From: Streptomyces ficellus
GTDB taxonomy: Bacteria; Actinomycetota; Actinomycetes; Streptomycetales; Streptomycetaceae
DNA: 64,000 nt
Assembly: GCF_030406405.1 (NCBI RefSeq)
Contig: NZ_JAUEPL010000007.1
Span: 62,001-126,000, forward strand
Direction of reading: 5' to 3'
Shown here: one piece after another, positions 8,016 through 16,629 of the stretch
How positions within the stretch are numbered: the stretch's first letter is position 1
How the letters are laid out: each line of letters opens with the position of its first letter
Notes under the pieces: generated by a model
Told to the model about the DNA's origin: nothing
The model's input: the letters and a program-made list of their open reading frames with translations, nothing else
The model's database searches: none
Translations under genes and position numbers: made by a program

Positions 8016-10265
8016 TCAGCCGTGTTTGTCCGGCGCGATGCCCTCGGCGACCGGAAATGCTTCTTCCCCTGGTGGCCGTGACGGTGATTCCTGCACCGTT
8101 TCCCTCACCGTTTCCCTTGCCGGTTCCCGCACCGGCCCGAGGGGCACTTGCGGTCCCTGGCTCTCCCGCAGCCAGCGCCGCAGCACCCGGTGCACCCGCT
8201 CGGCGCCCACCAGCCGGCCACCGTCCGCCACCGGCGCGGACAGACTCCGCGGCCAGAGCAGGAAAGCGTGCGACTGCTCGCCGCCCAGCCCGCCGTGCGA
8301 GCCGATCTGCTCCTCGAAGGCGTGCACCGTGCCGGTCGCCGGGTCGTACATGGAGTTGACCATGATGTCCGCGACGTGCGGGAAGGAGTCGGTGCGCCGC
8401 ACCGCGTCGGCCGCGCCCGGGCCGAACACCGCGAGCGGGCCCGCGTCGGTGAGCTCGCCGACCGGTACCTCGGCCCCGGCCGGGCCGAGCACCACCGAAC
8501 CGTGCTCCTCACTGCGTACGAGCACGAATCCGATGCCGGGGTGGCTGGCCAGCGTCCGCAGCAGGGCCGGATGGCGGCGCTCGATCTCCTCGCGGGACAT
8601 GCGGTGGGGCACGTCCGGAAAGGAGATCAGGCCCAGGTTGCCCGAGGCCAGCACGATCGGGTCGGACGTGCGGGCCGGGCGTTCCTCGCGGCCCTCCTCC
8701 ACCGGCAGGTGCACGGCGGTGCGCAGCGCGCCCCGCGCCTCGGCGCCGCTCGGGGTGTGCTGGGCGCGGCGCGGTACGGGCAGCCCGCAGCCCGCCCGCA
8801 CCAGGTCGCGCAGCGTCAGCCCGTACGCCGACTCGAAGGGCTCGCCGGGGCTCTGGCCGTGGTCGGAGAGGAGCACGATCCGGTACGGGCGCGGCGCGTG
8901 CTCGGCGGCCTTGGCGATCAGGGCGATCGACCGGTCGAGCCGCTCCAGCACCTTCGCCGCGTCGCGGCTGTGCGGCCCCGAGTGGTGGGCCACTTCGTCG
9001 TACGCGACGAGGTCGGCGTACACGGCGGTACGGCCGGCCAGCATGTCGCCCATGACGGCGGCGACGACCACGTCCCGCTCGATGACGGTCGCGAAGGCGC
9101 GGATGAACGGGTACAGACCGCCGCGGCCCACCCTGGGCCTGTCGTCCCTGAGGCGGGCGCGGGTGGACTGGCCGATCTCGCGGCACACCTCGGCGACGTA
9201 GGAGATGGCGGTACGGACGGCGTTGGCCGGGTCGCGGAAGTAGGCGAAGTACCCGGCGCGGGAACGGTTGCGGCGGCCACGGCGCGCGGAGACCGACAGC
9301 ACCAGGGCGAGCTGGTCGGCGCCGCCGCTGAACAGGTTGCCGCGGCTCGCGCCGTCCAGGGTGAGCAGCCCGCCGTCGCCGGTGCGCCGGATGGCGCGGC
9401 GCTGCAGTTCGGCGGCGCTGGCGGGCCGGTTGCTGACCATCAGCCGGCCGGTGTCCTTCTCGTACCAGCGGAAGGCGGGCACGTCGTGGTTGGAGCCGTG
9501 CAGGATGCCGAGCTGGCTGGCGCCGGTCTGGCTGGACCAGTCGGTCTGCCAGGGCGTGAGGCGGTGGGTGGTGCCCATCCAGGCCGCGACGGTCGGCATG
9601 ATCCCGTCGTCGGCGGCGTCCCGCAGCACCTGGTGCCCGACCCCGTCGAGCTGGAGGAACACCGTGCCCGGCGGGCTGCCGGGACCGGGGGCGGTGCGGC
9701 GCCGTCCGGCCAGCCGGTACAGGCGTCGCCGGTAGGCGTTGTCGTCACGTACCGCGAGGGCGGTGGAGGTGGCGGAGGCGACGGCGGACATCACGGCGGC
9801 CACCACGACGGCGTTGTCCGGTTCGGCCTCGCCGCGCCCGTCCGGGATGAGCCAGAGCGCGACCAGCAGCAGAGAACCGTTGAGGAAGAACACCAGCAGC
9901 CCGAGGACGAGCGCGGGAACGAGCAGCAGCGCCCGTACGACAACCGGCCACACCAGCGCGCTCAGCAGACCGAACGCCCCGGCGCCCCAGGCGGCGGTGA
10001 CGGCGGTGCGGGTGACGCTGTCACCGTCGTCGGACTGGAGCTGGAAGTCGGGCATCAGCCCGGCGAGCGCCAGCATGGTGAGGGTCGACACCGCCCACAC
10101 CACGATGACCCGCAGCAGGGCAACGCCCGCCGTACGGGAGGCTCGTGTGAGGCTCGGTCGTCCTGCGGGGCGCCGGTTGCGTCCGCCGCGGGCCGCGCGC
10201 GCCTCCGGATCACTCACCGGCCCGTCCGGAAAGTGCCCCGGCCCGTCCGGGGGATACCCGGCCAC
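8016..10265 (-). CDS. Membrane phosphodiesterase/alkaline-phosphatase-superfamily protein
   Basis: A 749-residue protein in two parts. Residues about 45-170 contain four hydrophobic helices with spacing like the mycobacterial 4-TM holin family (RVIVVWAVSTLTMLALAGLM; LLVPALVLGLLVFFLNGSLL). The remainder is an alkaline-phosphatase-fold domain with metal-site motifs F-L-Q-L-D-G-V-G, SSQTGASQ (nucleophile region), Y-D-E-V-A-H-H-S-G and LLSDHGQS. The tail is basic/acidic low-complexity. GTG 10265 has only a very close GAGG; GTG 10217 is an alternative start and would be required if the SigB-like promoter at 10254-10277 is used. The substrate is unknown: nucleotide, phosphonate or teichoic-type phosphoester are all possible. 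Confidence 0.85.
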   Translation of the reverse strand: MAGYPPDGPGHFPDGPVSDPEARAARGGRNRRPAGRPSLTRASRTAGVALLRVIVVWAVSTLTMLALAGLMPDFQLQSDDGDSVTRTAVTAAWGAGAFGLLSALVWPVVVRALLLVPALVLGLLVFFLNGSLLLVALWLIPDGRGEAEPDNAVVVAAVMSAVASATSTALAVRDDNAYRRRLYRLAGRRRTAPGPGSPPGTVFLQLDGVGHQVLRDAADDGIMPTVAAWMGTTHRLTPWQTDWSSQTGASQLGILHGSNHDVPAFRWYEKDTGRLMVSNRPASAAELQRRAIRRTGDGGLLTLDGASRGNLFSGGADQLALVLSVSARRGRRNRSRAGYFAYFRDPANAVRTAISYVAEVCREIGQSTRARLRDDRPRVGRGGLYPFIRAFATVIERDVVVAAVMGDMLAGRTAVYADLVAYDEVAHHSGPHSRDAAKVLERLDRSIALIAKAAEHAPRPYRIVLLSDHGQSPGEPFESAYGLTLRDLVRAGCGLPVPRRAQHTPSGAEARGALRTAVHLPVEEGREERPARTSDPIVLASGNLGLISFPDVPHRMSREEIERRHPALLRTLASHPGIGFVLVRSEEHGSVVLGPAGAEVPVGELTDAGPLAVFGPGAADAVRRTDSFPHVADIMVNSMYDPATGTVHAFEEQIGSHGGLGGEQSHAFLLWPRSLSAPVADGGRLVGAERVHRVLRRWLRESQGPQVPLGPVREPARETVRETVQESPSRPPGEEAFPVAEGIAPDKHG

Positions 10266-10277
10266 CCTTCCTCACTC
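10254..10277 (-). promoter_or_regulatory. Candidate SigB-type promoter
   Basis: Reading the minus strand: GAGT (10277-10274), 14 bp, GGGTAT (10259-10254), an exact match to GNNT-N14-16-GGGTAY. It overlaps the first codons of the longest reading of the membrane phosphatase; if real, translation starts downstream, probably at GTG 10217. Confidence 0.4.
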
Positions 10278-10285
10278 GCCCTTTC

Positions 10286-10690
10286 TCAGCAGCCGTCGTA
10301 GCCCGCGGTCGGCATGGAGAGCCGGCGGTGGACGTGGGCCTTCATCTCCGCGTCGTACGCCGGTTCGTCCAGCCCCGCCGTCTCCAGCCGTACGCCCCGG
10401 CGCTCGCACTCCGCCGTGAAGTCCCGCGCGGACGTCAGCGCCCGGTCCAGGACACGTTCGTTGGGCACGACGAACAGGTCGACCGCGCCCGCCTCGATGT
10501 CCGCCCACAGGACCTGGTGGTCGGGCCGCATCCCGTAGAACAGCAGCTGACGTATGACGACATAGCCCTTGTCGGCCGCCCAGCGTTCGCACATGGCGTG
10601 CTGGCTGCGCGTGTCGACCAGGAAGGGGTCGCTGTCGAGCTCCTCCAGCGGCGTCAGGCTGGCGATCGCCGCCACGCGTACGTCGTCCAT
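10286..10690 (-). CDS. Resolvase-like protein lacking catalytic serine
   Basis: A 134-residue protein whose layout follows the N-terminal domain of serine recombinases: R-V-A-A-I-A-S-L, a linker, then a helix with S-Q-H-A-M-C-E-R-W-A-A-D-K-G-Y, a V-D-L-F-V-V-P strand and a helix ending with A-E-C-E-R-R-G-V-R-L-E. The nucleophile context (Arg-x-Ser before a T-D-E-Q loop) is replaced by ASLTPLEELDSDPF, and there is no DNA-binding or zinc-ribbon C-terminus. This is a by-eye resemblance. It could instead be an uncharacterised actinobacterial family. TAGGGT lies 7 nt before the ATG, suggesting leaderless expression. Confidence 0.55.
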   Translation of the reverse strand: MDDVRVAAIASLTPLEELDSDPFLVDTRSQHAMCERWAADKGYVVIRQLLFYGMRPDHQVLWADIEAGAVDLFVVPNERVLDRALTSARDFTAECERRGVRLETAGLDEPAYDAEMKAHVHRRLSMPTAGYDGC

Positions 10691-10791
10691 GCCGCCGACC
10701 CTACTCCGATCGCCTCCGGGCGAGGAGGCGCGCGTTTACGCTCGGAGGAGCAGCGCGGGAGCGGAGCGACGCGGGAGCGAGGAGGGCGGGC

Positions 10792-11565
10792 GTGCCGGTG
10801 GAGGTCACCTGGTGGGGTCATGCCACCTGTACGGTCCAGGACTCGGGGGTGCGGGTGCTCACCGATCCGCTGTTCGCGCGCCGGCTCGCCCATCTGCGGC
10901 GGCGGCGCGGTGAGCTGCCGCCGCCGGCGGCCGCGCGGGCGGAGGCGGCGCTGGTCTCGCACCTCCACTCCGACCACCTGCACCTGCCGTCGCTGGCCCG
11001 GCTCGCGCCCGGCACCCGCCTGATCGTGCCGCGTGGCGCTACCCGCGCGGTGCCGGGGCTGCGGCGGCTGACCGGGCTGCGGATCACCGAGGTGGCTCCC
11101 GGTGACGAGGTGCGGGTGGAGGAGCTGGTCGTACGGGCGGTGCCGGCGCGCCACGACGGGCGCCGGCTGCCGGTGGGGCCGCACCTCTCCCCCGCGCTCG
11201 GGTATGTCATCCGCGGTGCGGCCCGGACGTACTTCGCCGGTGACACGGGGCTGTTCGACGGGATGGCGGCGGCCGTGGGGCAGGTGGACGTGGCGTTGCT
11301 GCCGGTCGGCGGCTGGGGGCCGTTCCTGGGGCCCGGGCACCTCAACGCGCGCCGGGCGGCGCAGGCGCTGGCCTCGCTGGCGCCGCGCGCGGCGGTTCCG
11401 GTGCACTTCGGTACGTACTGGCCGATAGGGCTCGACGGGGTGCGCCCGCACGAGTTCCACGCGCCGGGCGACGAGTTCGTCCGGCACGCGGCGCGCCTCG
11501 CGCCCGGGGTGGCGGTGCACCTGCTGGGGCACGGCGAGAGCGTACGGCCGGAGGTGTCCGGGTGA
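10792..11565 (+). CDS. Metallo-beta-lactamase-fold hydrolase
   Basis: A 257-residue MBL-fold protein of the UlaG-like subgroup. It has W-W-G-H-A-T at the N-terminus, the metal motif SHLHSDHLHLPSL around residue 60, a later single histidine in V-P-A-R-H-D-G, the aspartate of Y-F-A-G-D-T-G, and P-V-H-F-G-T-Y-W for the last ligand. GTG 10792 follows GAGGAGGGCGGGC. The stop overlaps the DedA start by 4 nt (GTGA), so they are translationally coupled. Substrate not predictable; UlaG-like members act on lactones or phospholipid-like esters. Cytoplasmic, no signal peptide. Confidence 0.88.
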   Translation: MPVEVTWWGHATCTVQDSGVRVLTDPLFARRLAHLRRRRGELPPPAAARAEAALVSHLHSDHLHLPSLARLAPGTRLIVPRGATRAVPGLRRLTGLRITEVAPGDEVRVEELVVRAVPARHDGRRLPVGPHLSPALGYVIRGAARTYFAGDTGLFDGMAAAVGQVDVALLPVGGWGPFLGPGHLNARRAAQALASLAPRAAVPVHFGTYWPIGLDGVRPHEFHAPGDEFVRHAARLAPGVAVHLLGHGESVRPEVSG

Positions 11566-12179
11566 TCGAGGGCCTGCTGGGTCAGCTGCCGCCCGAGTCG
11601 ACACAGCAGGCGGTCGGTTACCCGTCGCTGTTCCTGCTGGTCGCGCTGGGCGCGCTGGTGCCGGTGGTGCCCACGGGGGCGATCGTCAGTTCGGCGACGG
11701 TGGTGGCGTTCCATCAGACGTCGCCGGTGGGGCTGCTCATCGTGTTCGTGCTGGCGTCGGCCGCGGCGTTCGCCGGGGACGTGGCGCTGTACTGGCTGGG
11801 GCGGCGCGGGGTGCTATCGAGGAACGGTTCGCGCCGGCTGGAGGCGCTGCGGGGGCGAGCCGACCCTGACCGGCTGGAGCAGGCCCAGGCCAAGCTGCGC
11901 ACGCACCGGATCTCGGTGCTGGTGCTGTCCCGGCTGGTACCGGCGGGGCGGATACCGGTGATGCTGGCGTGCCTGCTGGCCGGGATGCCGCTGCGCCGCT
12001 TCGTACGCGGCAACGTCCTGGCGTGCCTGGCGTGGGCGGCGACGTACCAGCTGATCGGTGTCCTGAGCGGCTCCCTGTTCGCCCGCCCCTGGGAGGGCGT
12101 CGTGGCGGCGGTGGCCCTGACGATCCTGCTCAGCGCCATCCCCTCGGCGTGGCGACGCCTACGCGCCCGCCACGCCTGA
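11562..12179 (+). CDS. DedA/SNARE-associated family membrane protein
   Basis: A 205-residue DedA-type protein with hydrophobic helices at both ends and the central signature G-D-V-A-L-Y-W-L-G-R-R-G, then V-L-S-R-L-V-P-A-G-R-I-P, the conserved re-entrant-loop arginine/proline motif. DedA proteins take part in envelope lipid homeostasis, probably lipid-carrier flipping. The start GTG overlaps the TGA of the upstream MBL gene, so the pair is co-expressed. The C-terminus is a short basic tail. Confidence 0.88.
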   Translation: MIEGLLGQLPPESTQQAVGYPSLFLLVALGALVPVVPTGAIVSSATVVAFHQTSPVGLLIVFVLASAAAFAGDVALYWLGRRGVLSRNGSRRLEALRGRADPDRLEQAQAKLRTHRISVLVLSRLVPAGRIPVMLACLLAGMPLRRFVRGNVLACLAWAATYQLIGVLSGSLFARPWEGVVAAVALTILLSAIPSAWRRLRARHA

Positions 12180-12282
12180 CGGCCGGCTTGGCCCCGGGGC
12201 GGTACCGGGTGGCCCCCCGGTGGCGGTGCCCTTCGGCTCCCCCCGCGACCTGGCGAGTGCTCCCCCGGAGGCAACCGGGCCC

Positions 12283-13311
12283 TCAATCCAGCAGCCGTGA
12301 GCTGCCGATCGGGAGGTCCCAGAGGTGGTCGCGGGGCAGGCCGGCCTGCTGCCAGGCGGCTAGGAGGCGGGTGAGGGGTTCGAGGACCGGTTCGGAGGAG
12401 AGGACGAAGGTCGCCCAGTGCATGGGGGCCATGATCCGGGCGCCGAGGTCCTGGAAGGCCTGGACGGCTTCCTCGGGGTCGGTGTGGACGTCACGTAGCC
12501 ACCAGCGGGGGGCGTAGGCGCCGATGGGCAGCAGGGCGAGGTCGATGCCGGGGTGGCGGCGGCCGATCTCCTTGAACCAGTGCCCGTAGCCGGTGTCGCC
12601 CGCGAAGTACACGCGCTGCCCGTGGGTGTCGGTGAGCACCCAGCCGCCCCACAGGGAGCGGCACGTGTCGGTGAGCGTGCGCTTGGACCAGTGGTGGGAC
12701 GGTACGAAGTCGAAGCGTACGCCGCGCAGTTCGGCGGCCTCCCACCAGTCGAGTTCGGTGACGCGGGTGAAGCGGCGGCGGCGGAACCAGCGGCCGAGTC
12801 CGGCGGGCACGAAGACGGGGGTGTCGCGGGGCAGCCGCCTGATGGTGGGCGCGTCGAGGTGGTCGTAGTGGTTGTGGCTGATGACGACGGCGTCGACGGG
12901 CGGCAGGTCCTCCCAGCGCACGCCGACGGGCGTGATCCGGGCTGGGGTGCCCAGGATGCGCCGGGACCAGACGGGGTCGGTGAGGACGGTCAGCCCGCCG
13001 ATGCGGACGATCCAGCTGGCGTGCCCCGCCCAGGTGACGGCGACGGTGGCGGGGTCCACGGCGGGCAGGGGCTCGGGGTCGAACGGCAGCCGGGGGATGT
13101 CCCGGAGCCCTTCGGCGCTCGGTCGTACCGCTCCCTCGCGCGCGAGCCTGGCCATGGCTCGTACGCCGGGGAGGGGTGCGGTGAGCCGGTCGGCGAACGA
13201 TCTCGGCCAGTCGCGGACCTGGCCGAGGGGGCGTGGGCCGGTCTCGGTGGGGTCCGCCGGGGTGGGTTCGGCGGGTGCCGTGTGCTCGGTGGATGCCGTC
13301 TGTTCCGTCAT
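12283..13311 (-). CDS. MBL-fold hydrolase, NAPE-PLD/UlaG-like
   Basis: A 342-residue metallo-beta-lactamase protein. Metal motifs are V-I-S-H-N-H-Y-D-H-L-D (HxHxDH) about residue 160, S-H-H-W-S, V-Y-F-A-G-D-T-G-Y and the terminal H-W-A-T-F. The T-W-A-G-H-A-S-W entry and G-V-R-W-E-D-L-P-P-V-D segment are typical of bacterial N-acyl-phosphatidylethanolamine phospholipase-D-like proteins. An N-terminal extension of about 90 residues is proline/threonine-rich at first and then charged. It starts 12 bp after the aminotransferase-fold gene on the same strand, so the two are probably co-transcribed. Lipid phosphodiesterase activity is a family-level guess. Confidence 0.88.
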   Translation of the reverse strand: MTEQTASTEHTAPAEPTPADPTETGPRPLGQVRDWPRSFADRLTAPLPGVRAMARLAREGAVRPSAEGLRDIPRLPFDPEPLPAVDPATVAVTWAGHASWIVRIGGLTVLTDPVWSRRILGTPARITPVGVRWEDLPPVDAVVISHNHYDHLDAPTIRRLPRDTPVFVPAGLGRWFRRRRFTRVTELDWWEAAELRGVRFDFVPSHHWSKRTLTDTCRSLWGGWVLTDTHGQRVYFAGDTGYGHWFKEIGRRHPGIDLALLPIGAYAPRWWLRDVHTDPEEAVQAFQDLGARIMAPMHWATFVLSSEPVLEPLTRLLAAWQQAGLPRDHLWDLPIGSSRLLD

Positions 13312-13323
13312 CGCCAGCTCCGT

Positions 13324-14550
13324 TCACCGTGGTTCTTGGAGTTCTGCGAAAGCAGAACCGAACTTGTTCAACGCGTGGGCCACATGCGGCAGTTCCAGCG
13401 GTCTCGCCGCCGTGAGGGACTCCATGCGCTCCTCGGGGGTTGCTCCCAGCAGGGGCCCGGTCGCCAGGCGCACGCGCAGCGCGCCCAGCTCGTCGCCGAA
13501 CCGGTGCCCGCCGGGTACGGGCGTCCCGAGGCGGTCCGTCAGGTACTCCTCCAGTTCCATGGAGTCGCTCACGCCGCGTTCGGCGAGGCGGCCGCGCAGC
13601 GGGCCGAGGTCGGCGTACAGGTGCCGGCCCGCCCGGGGCGGCAGGGCGAGCCCGCCCGCCGCGAGGACCGCGTGGTGCGCGGCGGCGGCCACGCGCGCGT
13701 GCAGGGCGGCGGTGGCCGCCGCGCGGGTGGTGACCGGCTCGGGCTCGCCGAGCGCGTGTGCGGCGGCCGCGGCGACGGGGGCCGCGATCTGGGCGCCGAG
13801 GGCGGTGAGCCGGTCCAGGGTGCGGGCCCGGCGGTCGGAGCCGCGCCCGGTCGGCGGGAAGCGGGCGATCGCGGCGGGCCAGGCGGCCGGGGTGAGCGAG
13901 CCGGCCAGGTCGCACAGGACGGTGACGTCGTCGGGGCACATCTCGGCAGGGCTGACGAGCACGGTGTCGTGCGGGTCGTGCAGGGTGTCGCGCCAGGTCT
14001 CGTCACTGACGATGTGCAGACCCTCGGCGACGGCCGCCTCGCACGCCTCGCGCACCACTTCGGGCGGGGCGACGGTGGCGGTGGGGTCGTCGGCCACGGA
14101 GAGCAGCAGGAGCGCGGGGCGGCCGCCTTCGACACGGACGCGCCGTACGGTCTCCAGCAGCGCGTACGAGTCGGGTACGCCACCGCATTCGGCGGGCGTC
14201 GGCACGTGGTAGGCGGGCCTCCCCAGGAGCCGGGCCTGCGGGGCCCACCAGGCGGGGCAGGGCCTGGGCATGAGGACGTCGCCGCCGTGGGCGGCCATCA
14301 GCGCGGACAGCAGCGGCTGGGCGCCGGGGGCGGCGGCGAGGTCTTCGGGGTGGCAGCGCAGGCCGCGCCGCCACCAGTAGCCGCAGGCGGCGTCGCGCAG
14401 CAGCGGCCCGCCGCCGGGCGGTTCGGGCTCGGTGCGGTCGGCGGCGGCCCCCAGGACGGCGGCCAGCTCGGGCAGGACGGGCAGGCCGGGCTCCGGCGCG
14501 TGCGGTCCGTAGCGTACGGGGCCGCGCCCTTCGGTGGCCGTCCGCCGCAT
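13324..14550 (-). CDS. Aminotransferase-fold protein without PLP lysine
   Basis: A 408-residue protein with the architecture of class I/II aminotransferases: substrate-domain entry (C-G-Y-W-W-R-R-G-L), a large domain with L-L-L-L-S-V-A-D-D-P-T, the cofactor-side S-D-E-T-W-R-D, and an LRVRLAT arginine strand at the C-terminus. Where the family has S-L-S-K-x-x-x-x-G, this protein reads LCDLAGSLTPAAWPAAIARF, with no lysine. The only lysine in the whole protein is near the C-terminus (ALNKFGSAF). It is therefore unlikely to act as an ordinary transaminase. ATG 14550 was chosen because GGAGG precedes it at ideal spacing. Operonic with the MBL gene downstream. Confidence 0.8.
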   Translation of the reverse strand: MRRTATEGRGPVRYGPHAPEPGLPVLPELAAVLGAAADRTEPEPPGGGPLLRDAACGYWWRRGLRCHPEDLAAAPGAQPLLSALMAAHGGDVLMPRPCPAWWAPQARLLGRPAYHVPTPAECGGVPDSYALLETVRRVRVEGGRPALLLLSVADDPTATVAPPEVVREACEAAVAEGLHIVSDETWRDTLHDPHDTVLVSPAEMCPDDVTVLCDLAGSLTPAAWPAAIARFPPTGRGSDRRARTLDRLTALGAQIAAPVAAAAAHALGEPEPVTTRAAATAALHARVAAAAHHAVLAAGGLALPPRAGRHLYADLGPLRGRLAERGVSDSMELEEYLTDRLGTPVPGGHRFGDELGALRVRLATGPLLGATPEERMESLTAARPLELPHVAHALNKFGSAFAELQEPR

Positions 14551-14681
14551 GCGCTCACCTCCGCCGCTGACGCTCCCCCGCTGGTGGTCCGGGGAGCTCT
14601 GCCCATCCCCATGGCCCTTTATACGGAGGTTCCTCACAAGTCGCCGCTCCGGATCCTCTGCCCCTCCTTGCCCACCGGGTC

Positions 14682-15389
14682 TCACCGGCCTGGTGCGAGC
14701 CGGGCCAGTGCCCTCTCCAGGCCGCGCCCCTTGGTGCGCACGACTCCCGCCGCGACGTCGGCGAGCTTGCGGTTGCTGACCTGCGAGACCTGCCGCAGCA
14801 CGCCGTACGCCTCCTCGGCGTCGCAGCCCAGGACGCACATCACGATGCCGCCCGCCTGGTCGATCACCGGGCGGGAGCGCAGGGCCGTGGCGAGCTGGCC
14901 GACCTCGGTGAGGGCGGCGCGGTAGCGCCGGTCGCGCACCAGGCTCGCGGTGGTCTCCTCGCCGATGACGGCGGCGCAGCCGTGCACGGCGTGTTCCAGG
15001 GAGCCGGCCCGGAAGCCGTACAGATTGAGGGTGATGTCGATGCCGGCCCGGTGGAAGGGGAGCGTGACGCTGGCCCGTACGCCGGAGCCGAGCGCCATCG
15101 CCCGGTAGTCGGGCCAGCGTTCGTCCGTCAGGAGGTCCTCCGCGTCGACCGGTGCCCCGCTGTCGATGGCGGTCTGGATGGGGCCGTCACCGGAGTCGAG
15201 CTGGACGGCCACGAGGGCCGCCAGGTCGGGGTGCGTGGCGCTGGCCCGGCGTTCGTCCTCCCCGTCGCTGAGGGTGGTGACGGCCCCGCAGCAGGCGGGT
15301 ACGGTCCGTACGCAGGTCTCGGCGAGCCGTTGCAGTGTCCGTACGGTGGAGGCCGGCTCGGGACCTTCGTACTCCTGGTCGGGCAGCAT
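14682..15389 (-). CDS. GAF-ANTAR signalling protein
   Basis: A 235-residue protein with an N-terminal GAF-like domain (residues about 10-155, with I-Q-T-A-I-D-S-G-A-P-V and R-A-S-V-T-L-P-F-H) and a C-terminal ANTAR domain of about 55 residues (L-R-S-R-P-V-I-D-Q-A-G-G-I-V-M, then the helical segment ending in R-K-L-A-D-V-A-A-G-V-V). ANTAR domains bind paired hairpins in nascent RNA to prevent transcription termination. GAGAGGAGG precedes the ATG. It is divergent from the PAS-GAF protein (91 bp between) and close to a SigB-class sigma gene, which fits stress signalling. The ligand is unknown. Confidence 0.9.
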   Translation of the reverse strand: MLPDQEYEGPEPASTVRTLQRLAETCVRTVPACCGAVTTLSDGEDERRASATHPDLAALVAVQLDSGDGPIQTAIDSGAPVDAEDLLTDERWPDYRAMALGSGVRASVTLPFHRAGIDITLNLYGFRAGSLEHAVHGCAAVIGEETTASLVRDRRYRAALTEVGQLATALRSRPVIDQAGGIVMCVLGCDAEEAYGVLRQVSQVSNRKLADVAAGVVRTKGRGLERALARLAPGR

Positions 15390-15480
15390 CGGCGAACCTC
15401 CTCTCTCGCTCCGGCTGCCCCACGCCCGCGGTGTGAAACGGCCGTACGCGCCGACCCATTGGTGCCGTTACGGTGCTCCT

Positions 15481-16629
15481 ATGACGCAGACGGACGAGTT
15501 CGGTGAGGAGCTGGCGGATTTCGTACGGCGGGTGGGGGAGCTCCGCTCGGCCCGCGCCCTGCCGCCCGGCGAGCAGCAGGGCGTACTGGACGCGGCGCTC
15601 TTCGAACTCCAGCATGCGGCAGAGACGCTCTGGCCGCGCTACGAGCGGCTCGCGGCGCGTGCGCCGGACGGCACGTCCGCCGACCGGCAGGAGCGGCAGC
15701 TGCTGAAGACGCTGTTCCAGCGGCTGCCGCTGCCGGTGGCCCTGGTCGACCGCGATACGGTCGTCCGCCGGATGAACTTCGCCGCCACGGGCCTGACCGG
15801 CGTCCGCGCCGGCTACGCCACGGGCCGTCCGCTGGCCGCGCTGCTGGCCTCCGGCGACCGGGGCCCCTTCCGTACGCAGGCGGCGGCCACGGCACGCGGT
15901 GAGGGCGCCCGCAGTCTGACCGTACGGCTCCAGCAGCGGCCGCAGGAGCCGGTGCGGGCGTCCCTGGTGGCGCTGCCGCTGCCGGGGGAGCCGCAGCCCA
16001 CCGTGCTCGTGGTGCTCCAGCCGGGCGTCTCGGGGACCGCGGAACCGGCGGCGGCTGCCGCGGCGGGGCGCCGGCTGCTGCCGCCGGACCTGGCCGAGAC
16101 GAGCCGGCGCGCCGCGATGATGGACCTGGTCGACGCCATGGCGTCCGCGCTGCTGGCCTGCCCGCCGGGTGACGCGGAGGCGGTGCTGCGGGCGGCCGCC
16201 GAGGTGCTGCACGGCCGGTTCGCGGACTGGGTGGTGGCCGACGCGGGCGGGGCGCGGCCGCTGTGCCGGGCCGTGGTGCTGGGCCCCGCCGACGAGGCGT
16301 ACGCACCGCTGGTGAAGGCGGTCACGGCGCAGGATCCGGCCGACTGCCCCCTGGTGGTGGAGGCGGCCCGGGGCGGGTCGGCCTCCCTCCAGGTGCGGCC
16401 CGAGGACACCCTCGCGTTCGGCGAGGACGCCTCGGGCGGGGCGGTGCTGGTGCGGGCCGAGGTCAGCTCACTGCTGTGCCTGCCGCTGCTGCGCGAGGAC
16501 GGCGGTGTGCTGGGGGTGCTGACGTTGTTCCGTACGGGCGCCAGACGGGCGTTCTCGATGGCCGAGGGGCAGGCCGCCGATGTGATGTCCCGCCATGTGG
16601 CGCTGGCTATGCGGCGACGTCCCGCATGA
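15481..16629 (+). CDS. PAS-GAF sensor protein without output domain
   Basis: A 382-residue soluble protein: an N-terminal helical segment, a PAS-like domain about residues 75-185 (F-Q-R-L-P-L-P-V-A-L-V-D, V-V-R-R-M-N-F-A), and a GAF domain about 215-380 (L-L-C-L-P-L-L-R-E-D-G-G-V-L-G-V-L-T-L-F). No kinase, PP2C phosphatase or DNA-binding output is present, so it probably acts by protein contact. TACGGT lies 6 nt before the ATG with no Shine-Dalgarno, suggesting leaderless mRNA. The 3' end overlaps the convergent sigma gene by 23 bp. A role near the sigma factor is inferred from position only. Confidence 0.8.
   Translation: MTQTDEFGEELADFVRRVGELRSARALPPGEQQGVLDAALFELQHAAETLWPRYERLAARAPDGTSADRQERQLLKTLFQRLPLPVALVDRDTVVRRMNFAATGLTGVRAGYATGRPLAALLASGDRGPFRTQAAATARGEGARSLTVRLQQRPQEPVRASLVALPLPGEPQPTVLVVLQPGVSGTAEPAAAAAAGRRLLPPDLAETSRRAAMMDLVDAMASALLACPPGDAEAVLRAAAEVLHGRFADWVVADAGGARPLCRAVVLGPADEAYAPLVKAVTAQDPADCPLVVEAARGGSASLQVRPEDTLAFGEDASGGAVLVRAEVSSLLCLPLLREDGGVLGVLTLFRTGARRAFSMAEGQAADVMSRHVALAMRRRPA

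Noticed and set aside
8148..10301. Long plus-strand frame opposite the membrane phosphatase
   Set aside because: No recognisable domains; phosphatase motifs on the minus strand are clear.
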